Origin: a virus
Strand: one strand, 5' to 3'
DNA: 21,026 nt
IMG/VR virus record: IMGVR_UViG_3300001686_000035
Coordinates: 1 to 21,026 of that record
How positions within the stretch are numbered: position 1 is the first letter of the stretch; every line of letters begins with the position of its first letter. This document shows positions 15,451 through 21,026 of this stretch, piece after piece. The notes below the pieces were generated by a model that was given only the letters and a program-made list of their open reading frames with translations, ran no database searches and was not told where the DNA came from. The position numbers were made by a program, and so were the translations under genes.

Positions 15451-15833
15451 ACGCGTTCTACGACGTCGCGGTCGACGCTCTGCTGTCAGGCACACTCGAT
15501 CTGCTGCACGACGACATCGTCATCGGCGCATACGACGTGCGCTACTTCGCGCCGACATGGGCGAACGTGAGCGATTTGTACGCACCGATCGCCGGTGTGC
15601 CGTACGAGACGCTGACCGGTCGCAGCATCGCCCAACGCTGGCTGAGCGCAGACGACGTGACGTTCGACGCGATCCCCGAGGTCGTGCTGCGCTCGCTCAG
15701 CGCTCATCGCGTCGGCGACGGCATGCTCGTGTTCTACATCGACACGCGCCCCGATCGCATGGCGCTCGATCTCACCGGCAACGGCGGTGCGATGATCATG
15801 CGTTGGTGGCAGGGGCGGGTGATCGGGCTGTGA
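15447..15833 (+). CDS. Small tail-associated protein A
   Basis: 128 residues, GTG start overlapping the preceding stop (GTGA). N-terminal NAFYDVAVDALLSGTLDLLHDDI, then YFAPTWANVSDLYAPI, SADDVTFDAIPE and a MLVFYIDT strand follow the layout of a small beta-rich structural family common among actinophage tail genes (a short opening helix with Leu-Leu-Ser-Gly, an F-L-x-D-I like turn, and a late Ala-Asp-Asp-Val-Thr-Phe). I give no enzymatic role. The neighbours are minor tail genes, so a tail-tip or fibre-associated role is likely. It shares an outline with the next gene product. Confidence 0.7.
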   Translation: MNAFYDVAVDALLSGTLDLLHDDIVIGAYDVRYFAPTWANVSDLYAPIAGVPYETLTGRSIAQRWLSADDVTFDAIPEVVLRSLSAHRVGDGMLVFYIDTRPDRMALDLTGNGGAMIMRWWQGRVIGL

Positions 15834-16282
15834 GCGGCTTCATGTACTTCAGCGGCTTTGACGCCTGGGCCGATTGGACGAGCGCGGCGCACGAGTGGCT
15901 GCTGCTCGGCGATATAGGGGCGTTCACCGCGACAGATGACAACGTGAGCGACATCGTCACGACTGAGCTGCTCGTCGCCGGGTATGCCCGCATCACGGTC
16001 GCCAACAAGGTCGACGACGATCAGGTCAGCACGTACTACAACAGCCGCAGCTACGGCGCCGACCCGCCCGTGTTCAGCGGGCTCGCGGCCGGCAAGTACA
16101 TACAAGCGCTCGTGCTCGCGGAGACAACAGGGCGCTTGCTCGCGTTCTGGGACGTGCAGCAGCCGAGTGACGTCGGCACGCTCGCGCTGAACTTCGCGAC
16201 GTACACCGCGGATAACGGTGACCCGCTGCCCAGCGCCGGGCCGAACACGCAGATGATCCACCAGCAGCAGGCGAGAGCGTGA
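15830..16282 (+). CDS. Small tail-associated protein B
   Basis: 150 residues, GTG 15830 overlapping the previous stop (GTGA). Features seen: aromatic N-terminus (GFMYFSGFDAWADW), then NVSDIVTTELLVAGYARITVANKV, a YGADPPVFSGLAAG segment and the YIQALVLAETTG strand. The NVSD turn, the AGY...TV strand and the ADxxxF step occur in the same order as in the preceding protein, so the two may be diverged duplicates. Its C-terminus is polar (Gln-rich). No catalytic motif. Probably a tail structural protein by position. Confidence 0.65.
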   Translation: MSGFMYFSGFDAWADWTSAAHEWLLLGDIGAFTATDDNVSDIVTTELLVAGYARITVANKVDDDQVSTYYNSRSYGADPPVFSGLAAGKYIQALVLAETTGRLLAFWDVQQPSDVGTLALNFATYTADNGDPLPSAGPNTQMIHQQQARA

Positions 16283-18159
16283 CGGCGATCAACGTCACGA
16301 CGCTGCGCACGTCGCTCGAACTGTATATCGGCACGACGGCGTACGCGCAGACGTTGTACGTCGCACCGGTCGAGCGTCGCCCCGATTTGCCGGGCGTGCT
16401 CATCACGAAGCCGGGCGAGGTCATCCCGCCGTTGCGGCTCACACTGCGACATCGTTACGACCCGTGGGCCGCCGTCGTCGAGTTCGATCAAGGCAAGGAC
16501 TATCGCTGGCAGGATCAGCTCAACGAAGCGGGCGCCGGTTCGCTCGTGCTGGCGAACGACGACCCTGATCTAGCGTTGGTGCAAGCAGGCGACGTCGTGC
16601 TCTTCGAGGTCGAAGGCTTCGGGGCGTTCACGCTGCTGGTGCGCGAGATCGATCGCACAACGATCGCGACAGGCGAAGAGGCCGCGCAGCTCTCGACGCT
16701 GTCAGGACCGGGCGGGCTGGCGTATCTCGAAGAAGCGCTCGTGTACCCAAGTCGAGGCGTCGGCGTCTGGCCGATCGAAGAAGACCGAGTGTTCTCATGG
16801 CCGAGCGTCGACTACGACGACAGCTGGTGGACGAGCGTGCACGCGTACGCATCGGTCTACGACTCGACACCGGCGTGGTACGGCATGATCGACGGCTGGC
16901 CGCTAGCGCTGCCGGCGCAGTGGATCGGCCCGAGCGTCGGATCGAGGCACTGGGCACCGGGCGGGACGTGCTATCTGCGCTCGACGTTCGACGCGTTCAC
17001 GACCGGCACCTACACGATTTATCTCGCTGCTGACGACTTCGCGACGCTGTATCTCGACGGGCAGCAGCTGTTGAGCACCGACGAGTGGAGCAACGACCCG
17101 AACGACGTCAAGAAAGAACAGGTCGACATCACGGCCGGCGAGCACAGTCTGGCGGTCGAGCTGCACAACGGCTTCGGTGAGATCATTTACGAAGGCGGAC
17201 GGTTCAACCCGGCCGCGATCGTCGTCGGCGTGGCAACGCTCGACGGTGCAGGTGCGATCGCTGAGGTCGCGACGGTCAGCGACAACAGCTGGCGCATCTT
17301 GGAGTATCCGCTCAACGCGCCGGGCATGACGCCGGGCGAAGCCATGCTCATCTGCATCAACGAAGCACGCGACCGCGGTGCACTGCCTGAGATCGGCGCG
17401 ACGTTCGATGCGCGCGTCGACTCGGCGGGCCAGCCGTGGCCGATCGTCGGTGACATCGCCACGAAGACCGGCTACGACCTGCTGACGTTCTTTCGTGAGC
17501 TGTCGCAGACGTACATCGATCTGGCGATGAGCCCCGCCGGCAACGTGCTGTACGCGTGGGCGAGCGGCACACGCGGCGAGCATCGCTCGATCACGCTGCA
17601 CGCGCCGAGCGACGCGAGCGACCCGAACAGCGGCAATCTCGTGCAGCTCACGCACAAGCGCGTCCTCGCGCCAGTCGAGCGTCTGCTCGTGCGCTGGAAG
17701 TCGGGGTGGGATCAGCTCGGCAACAACGGGCGCGAAGCGTGCTTAGGGCTCGGCGCTGATCAATCGCAAGGCGAGATCGAACGTGTCGGACAAGCGCAGC
17801 TCGACGACATCAACAACGTACGCACAGAGATCGCCGCGCAGATCGCCCCGATGGGACCCGACGACACACCGGTGCTGGCGTTCAACATCGGTGATTATCT
17901 CGACGTGCCTGACGTCGACAACATGTTCGTCGAGCGACGCGTGATCTCCCTGTCGGGGGCGCTCGACGACAACGGGCGGCTCAGCTGGGCGATCGAGCTA
18001 GGCGATCGCATACTCGACGTGCGCGAGCGCGTCGAGCAGGCAGCGAAGAAGATGATCAACGGCACGCTACGCGGCTCGTCGAAGGTCGCCACCCCGGTCG
18101 CGCTCGTGCCGAAGCGCAACGTGCCGATCGATCGCGGCGGAGGGGGTTGCGGAGGATGA
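16279..18159 (+). CDS. Minor tail (tail-tip) protein with carbohydrate-binding-like insert
   Basis: 626 residues; GTG 16279 overlaps the previous stop. Residues 1-160 and about 345-600 resemble the Siphovirus ReqiPepy6 gp37-like tail protein, probably part of the baseplate hub. Between them, about 165-345, is a jelly-roll domain like those of rhamnosidase-type enzymes: PAQWIGP at 212-218, YLRSTF at 232-237, YLAADDFATLYLDGQQL at 248-264, the TAGEHSLAVELHN strand near 285-297, then NPAAIVVGVATL and a SDNSWRI turn at 334-340. These are the known order of elements in galactose-binding-like modules. The likely role is adsorption to host glycans. The C-terminus is Gly-rich (DRGGGGCGG). Confidence 0.83.
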   Translation: MTAINVTTLRTSLELYIGTTAYAQTLYVAPVERRPDLPGVLITKPGEVIPPLRLTLRHRYDPWAAVVEFDQGKDYRWQDQLNEAGAGSLVLANDDPDLALVQAGDVVLFEVEGFGAFTLLVREIDRTTIATGEEAAQLSTLSGPGGLAYLEEALVYPSRGVGVWPIEEDRVFSWPSVDYDDSWWTSVHAYASVYDSTPAWYGMIDGWPLALPAQWIGPSVGSRHWAPGGTCYLRSTFDAFTTGTYTIYLAADDFATLYLDGQQLLSTDEWSNDPNDVKKEQVDITAGEHSLAVELHNGFGEIIYEGGRFNPAAIVVGVATLDGAGAIAEVATVSDNSWRILEYPLNAPGMTPGEAMLICINEARDRGALPEIGATFDARVDSAGQPWPIVGDIATKTGYDLLTFFRELSQTYIDLAMSPAGNVLYAWASGTRGEHRSITLHAPSDASDPNSGNLVQLTHKRVLAPVERLLVRWKSGWDQLGNNGREACLGLGADQSQGEIERVGQAQLDDINNVRTEIAAQIAPMGPDDTPVLAFNIGDYLDVPDVDNMFVERRVISLSGALDDNGRLSWAIELGDRILDVRERVEQAAKKMINGTLRGSSKVATPVALVPKRNVPIDRGGGGCGG

Positions 18160-18740
18160 TCCATCTCTTCTGGCACGACAACGCACCGAACGACGCGCTG
18201 AGGGACGCGGCCGTGCGCTGGGCTGAGCACAACCCGAGTGAGATCGTGCAGGTCTGGTCACTCGACGATCTGCCGGCGACGTTGCGCGCCGTTGCGCTCG
18301 GCTCGCTTGAACGCATCGACGAGCACGATCATCGGCGTCATCTCGGCAACATCGCTCGCTGGCACCTGCTGGCAACGTACGGCGGCGTCTGGGTTGACGT
18401 CGACACCTACCCGCTGAAGGCGTTGCCGCGTCACTACGTCGATCGAGCGCCACCGTGGAGCGCCGCACGCGGCACGACACCGACACCGTTCGTGTGCGGC
18501 GGTGCCCCGCACTCGCTCTGGCAGCGAGCACTCACGAGCGCACTCGCCGGTAGCGGGGCGAGCCCTGACGCGAGCGGCGGGCGCATGCTCGCTCGCATCG
18601 CTCATCCGACCGAGCTGCGACTCGTGCCGAACGCGTACTTCGCGTCGCACGACTCCGCTGGCCACCAGCTCGTCGCCCCGAGCGAAGGGCGCGTGTGCAC
18701 GCATCGTTGGGCGACATCATCGACGAGAGGACCTTCATGA
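18156..18740 (+). CDS. Glycosyltransferase with DXD motif (GT32-like)
   Basis: A compact 194-residue enzyme that probably transfers a sugar from a nucleotide-sugar donor. The N-terminus MIHLFWHDNAPND and the NPSEIVQVWSLDDL strand match the opening of the Gly_transf_sug family (IIHQIW..., nP..y.lW). NIARWHLLATYGGVWVDVD (65-83) contains the metal-binding DVD at 81-83. The C-terminal VPNAYFASHD and THRWATSS (182-189) match the family's end, where a His-x-Trp-x-x-Ser closes the fold, so the gene looks complete. ATG 18156 was chosen over a TTG nine bases earlier because it overlaps the preceding stop and begins at the family's conserved start. Acceptor unknown: tail proteins, host wall or intracellular targets. 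Confidence 0.88.
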   Translation: MIHLFWHDNAPNDALRDAAVRWAEHNPSEIVQVWSLDDLPATLRAVALGSLERIDEHDHRRHLGNIARWHLLATYGGVWVDVDTYPLKALPRHYVDRAPPWSAARGTTPTPFVCGGAPHSLWQRALTSALAGSGASPDASGGRMLARIAHPTELRLVPNAYFASHDSAGHQLVAPSEGRVCTHRWATSSTRGPS

Positions 18741-19909
18741 GCGACGGGTGGCTGCGCAACGGCAAGTACGAGCATCTGTCGATCGGCAGCTGCACCGGAC
18801 CGGGCACGCAGTACGACGGCTACGCGTGGAAGTTCGTGCTGCACAGCACCGAGTCGCCGCCTGGTTCGATCGCCGGCATCAATTCGCTGTTCAGGGCGCG
18901 CCCGTGCAGCGCACCGCACTTCACGATCGACCCGGCCGGCACGCAGCGACGCGTGCAGTACATCCCGTGGACGCAGGCCGCGTGCGCTCTCAAGGGCGCG
19001 CGCAACGGCTGGCAGACGAATCGGGGCCGCGCTGTGCAGATGGAGATATGTGGCTACGCCAACGATTCGCCGCACTGGGACGACGCGACGCTCTGGCAGA
19101 TCGCTGACGTCATCGCTGACGTCATACGCGACGGCTGTCCGATCAACCCGCACAACGTGCATGACTTCACGCAGTTCGAGGGCGTGCTCGCCACCGAGAC
19201 GGCGCGACAGCGCATGAGTCCGTCGGGTTACCAGCACTTCGACGGCATCACCGCACACCTTCAGGTCCCATTCAACGATCACTGGGACACGGGGCGCATG
19301 CGCTCGCTCGACGTCGCACGCATGACGCGGGAGATCCTCGGCGGCGCCGGCTACGTGCTCGGCCCGCCCGGCGCCGGCACGCCCGGCAGCTCGGGCGACG
19401 TGCAGGTCGACTTCATGCAACAGGGCATGGCGGGCGGCCAAGTGCAGCTGCTGCAGCAGGCGCTCATCGGGCTCGGCTACGACTGCGGCAGCTCAGGCGC
19501 TGACTCGATGTTCGGGCCGGCAACCGAGGGGGCCGTCAGAGCGTTCCAGAGCGCTTCTGGGCTCGCTGTCGACGGGATAGCTGGGCCAGTCACTCAACAA
19601 GCGCTGCAGAGCGCCTACGCCGCTCTGAGAGCGTCTCCGACCCCGCCGGCACCGCCCGGCCCCGGCAGCGACGTCCCGAACTGGCCGGGTCGCTTCCTCG
19701 TGCTCGCTCAGCCGATGCTCAGCGGCGACGACGTACGCACGTGGCAGCAGCGCATGAGCGATCGAGGCTGGCGTCTCGGCGTCGACAGCTGGTTCGGGCT
19801 GGAGAGCTACGGCGTCGCCAAGACGTTTCAAGCTGAGAAAGGTCTGACAATCGACGGCGTCGTCGGGCGACAGACCTGGAACGCGGCATGGACGGCGCCG
19901 ATCTCATGA
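18737..19909 (+). CDS. Endolysin: N-acetylmuramoyl-L-alanine amidase with two peptidoglycan-binding repeats
   Basis: Cuts the bond between muramic acid and the stem peptide to release progeny. 390 residues from ATG 18737, which overlaps the glycosyltransferase stop. Residues 25-200 are a type 2 amidase (PGRP fold): FVLHST with H36, APHFTID, AVQMEICG with E103, and ITAHLQVP with H174 plus HWDTG (D184) as the zinc ligand set. A glycine/proline linker follows (205-222). Two peptidoglycan-binding domains complete it: about 232-292 (LLQQALIGLGYDCG, FGPATEGAVRAFQ) and about 325-387 (DDVRTWQQRM, FQAEKGLTIDGVVG). No signal peptide is visible, so it should need a holin. No mycolylarabinogalactan esterase is in the window. 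Confidence 0.95.
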   Translation: MSDGWLRNGKYEHLSIGSCTGPGTQYDGYAWKFVLHSTESPPGSIAGINSLFRARPCSAPHFTIDPAGTQRRVQYIPWTQAACALKGARNGWQTNRGRAVQMEICGYANDSPHWDDATLWQIADVIADVIRDGCPINPHNVHDFTQFEGVLATETARQRMSPSGYQHFDGITAHLQVPFNDHWDTGRMRSLDVARMTREILGGAGYVLGPPGAGTPGSSGDVQVDFMQQGMAGGQVQLLQQALIGLGYDCGSSGADSMFGPATEGAVRAFQSASGLAVDGIAGPVTQQALQSAYAALRASPTPPAPPGPGSDVPNWPGRFLVLAQPMLSGDDVRTWQQRMSDRGWRLGVDSWFGLESYGVAKTFQAEKGLTIDGVVGRQTWNAAWTAPIS

Positions 19910-20133
19910 GCGCCCCGGCTGACGTGCGCGATCGCGTCATGTGGCTGTTCGCGCTCATCGCCGGTGTGCTGCTCGTGCTCGCTGTCGTCGCCATCGCGCT
20001 CATCGCCATACTGCAGCCCGAGGCTGATCTCAGCGAGCTGGGCAAAGCCGTCAGCACGCAGCTGTCGTTGATCGTCGGCGCAGTGCTCGGCTACGCCGCT
20101 CGCGGCCCCTCGAGCGAGAGCGACCGCACATGA
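19906..20133 (+). CDS. Small membrane protein, holin candidate 1
   Basis: 75 residues from ATG 19906, overlapping the endolysin stop (ATGA); an in-frame ATG 18 bases earlier also exists but lies inside the endolysin gene. One strong transmembrane segment (about 12-36, WLFALIAGVLLVLAVVAIALI) and a second moderately hydrophobic stretch (about 50-65, LSLIVGAVLGYAA). Charged, basic N-terminus (DVRDR) and a polar, Ser-rich C-terminus. Gene position directly after the endolysin fits a holin or antiholin. No family signature separates these roles. Confidence 0.7.
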   Translation: MSAPADVRDRVMWLFALIAGVLLVLAVVAIALIAILQPEADLSELGKAVSTQLSLIVGAVLGYAARGPSSESDRT

Positions 20134-20339
20134 GTTGGCAGAGCGACGACACGCAAGAGCAGCCGATCCCGGTGCTCGTGACGTCGACCCCTGAGCGGCT
20201 CAGCGACCGACGCCTGTTCGTGCTCGTCATGCTCGTCACGTTCGTCGTCGGCTCGATCATCGTCTTCGTCGGCACCTACAGCATGGCGACGGCGTTCGAT
20301 CGAGTCTCGGTCACCCCCAATTGCCGGGAGGTCAAGTGA
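20130..20339 (+). CDS. Small single-pass membrane protein
   Basis: 69 residues, ATG 20130 overlapping the previous stop. Residues 1-28 are polar and carry LVTSTPERLSDRR, then one transmembrane segment at about 29-50 (LFVLVMLVTFVVGSIIVFVG), then a short tail with one Cys near the end. Positive charges just before the segment suggest an N-in orientation. It could be an antiholin, a holin partner or a spanin-like membrane factor, but nothing in the sequence decides this. Supported as a gene by overlaps on both sides. Confidence 0.68.
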   Translation: MSWQSDDTQEQPIPVLVTSTPERLSDRRLFVLVMLVTFVVGSIIVFVGTYSMATAFDRVSVTPNCREVK

Positions 20340-20590
20340 TGCCCGATGCCCCGTTCAGCGAGCGAGAACCGGTCGCCCTCGGCGTCGGCTCGATCGCGGC
20401 ACTCGTCGACGCGCTCGTCGTGCTGTGCGCCGCGTACGACTGGCTACCGATCGACGCCGGCCAAGCGACAGCGATCGTCGTCTTCATCACAGCACTGTGT
20501 GGCGTCGTCGGTACGCTCATGCGCGAACACGTCTGGTCGCCCGCCACTGTCGCTGCCCTCACCGGCCCCCGCCCCGTCGAGGAACCATGA
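20339..20590 (+). CDS. Two-pass membrane protein, holin candidate 2
   Basis: 83 residues. The ATG at 20339 (TGATG overlap) was chosen over a TTG at 20321 because GGGAGG at 20326-20331 lies seven bases before it. SEREPVALGVGSIAALVDALVVLCAAYDW forms one membrane helix, and IDAGQATAIVVFITALCGVVGTLMREHVWSP forms a second, with a short loop between. Arg-Glu-Pro before the first helix and an Arg-x-x-Val-x-x-Pro after the second are a pattern common in two-helix actinophage membrane proteins of the lysis module. It is the best holin candidate by topology. Confidence 0.75.
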   Translation: MPDAPFSEREPVALGVGSIAALVDALVVLCAAYDWLPIDAGQATAIVVFITALCGVVGTLMREHVWSPATVAALTGPRPVEEP

Positions 20591-20859
20591 TGCCTGTACG
20601 CACGATCGCTCTCACCGCAAGCACCGTGGCCCGCGTCAGCGCTAGCCCCGGCGGCTGGAATCACGTCGCGGTGTTCAACGTGAACGGCACTGCGCTCGTG
20701 TACGCCACGCTCAATGGCGTGGACCCCGTCGCCGGGGCCAATGATGTGTACGTCGTGCCGCCGGGCTCACGTCGAGAGATGCACTACACGACGCGCACCG
20801 GCAACGACGTGCGTCTCGTGTCGAGCGCAGCCGGCAGTGTGGAGGTCGAGTTCGCATGA
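20587..20859 (+). CDS. Small beta-rich structural protein
   Basis: 90 residues from ATG 20587 (followed by a second ATG, so the true start could be three bases later), overlapping the holin-candidate stop. The layout TIALTASTVARVS, HVAVFNVNGTALVYATLNGVDP, VYVVPPGS and VRLVSSAAGSVEVEF is that of a small beta-sandwich protein seen in many actinophage structural regions (N-x-(D/N)-G-T-A ... A-x-L/V-x-G-x-x-P ... V-x-P-x-G/A). Probably a virion accessory or fibre-associated protein. Placed between the lysis genes and a tail fibre. Confidence 0.68.
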   Translation: MMPVRTIALTASTVARVSASPGGWNHVAVFNVNGTALVYATLNGVDPVAGANDVYVVPPGSRREMHYTTRTGNDVRLVSSAAGSVEVEFA

Positions 20860-21026
20860 GCCTCTCCGAACTCATCACGGTCGTGCCTGCTGCGGGCGGT
20901 GGCGGCGGCATCGGCCCCGAAGGCCCGCCCGGCGCTGCCGGCCAGGGCGTCCCGGTCGGGGGAGCAACAAGCGAAGTGCTCGCCAAGGCGAGCCCCGCCG
21001 ACTACGACACCGAATGGGTAGCCGTC
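20856..21026 (+). CDS. Tail fibre with collagen-like segment (N-terminal part only)
   Basis: ATG 20856 overlaps the previous stop (ATGA); the frame stays open to the window end, giving the first 57 residues. SLSELITVVPAAG leads into a glycine run, a short collagen-like Gly-x-y stretch (GPEGPPGAAGQG), then VPVGGATSEVLAKASPADYDTEWV. This last segment is a typical adhesin hinge of phage fibres (G-x-x-x-Q/E-V-L-x-K-A-S-x-x-D-Y-D-T-x-W). Probably the start of a receptor-binding or side fibre. Its C-terminal domain lies outside the window. Confidence 0.85.
   Translation, partial: MSLSELITVVPAAGGGGGIGPEGPPGAAGQGVPVGGATSEVLAKASPADYDTEWVAV

Noticed and set aside
15029-15829. Upstream part of a long + frame running into the small tail protein B gene
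   Set aside because: The Arg-rich upstream part overlaps two better supported genes in another frame; only the part from GTG 15830 has normal composition and a proper overlap start.

Overview
The window is one late-gene block of a tailed bacteriophage, almost certainly a siphovirus (long non-contractile tail) of an actinobacterium. The DNA is strongly GC-rich, with G or C in most third codon positions. Several genes start at GTG or TTG. Most genes overlap their upstream neighbour by one to eight bases (ATGA or GTGA junctions) or sit within a few bases of it. The proteins have the actinophage style: a P27-like small terminase, a class 3 intein in the large terminase, a gp6-type portal, a MuF protein, a G/GT tail chaperone pair and a ReqiPepy6 gp37-like tail-tip protein. 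All genes are on the + strand. I saw no rRNA, tRNA, CRISPR array or insertion sequence.

Layout. Bases 1-309 hold no convincing gene, but 76-289 are packed with nested perfect inverted repeats, a candidate packaging site or structured RNA just upstream of terS. DNA packaging genes follow: terS (310-1011), a ParB-like/DNA methyltransferase fusion (1008-2450) and terL (2447-5086), whose Walker A motif is interrupted by an in-frame intein of 328 residues. The head genes are portal (5083), MuF (6533), scaffold (7351), major capsid protein (7932) and a small acidic repeat protein (8891). The neck genes are adaptor (9125), stopper (9704), a small gp10-like protein (10048) and tail terminator (10290). 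The tail genes are tube protein (10698), chaperones G and GT with a -1 frameshift near 11533-11539 (11240-11973), tape measure (11963), a minor tail protein (14986), two small and possibly related tail-associated proteins (15447, 15830) and a large tail-tip protein carrying a carbohydrate-binding-like insert (16279).

The last part is more accessory: a compact GT32-like glycosyltransferase (18156), an amidase endolysin with two peptidoglycan-binding repeats (18737), three small membrane proteins that include the likely holin (19906, 20130, 20339), a small beta-rich protein (20587) and the start of a collagen-like tail fibre that runs off the end (20856).

How the genes work together: TerS and spliced TerL feed DNA through the portal into a capsid built on the scaffold. 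The neck genes join head and tail, and the tail is measured by the tape measure protein with G/GT as chaperones. The tail-tip protein and fibre probably bind host surface glycans. The glycosyltransferase may decorate the virion or the host surface, and amidase plus holin release the progeny. The parts I find most worth a second look are the nested inverted repeats before terS, the class 3 intein, the carbohydrate-binding insert in the tail tip, the late-operon glycosyltransferase and the 45-residue repeats in the tape measure.
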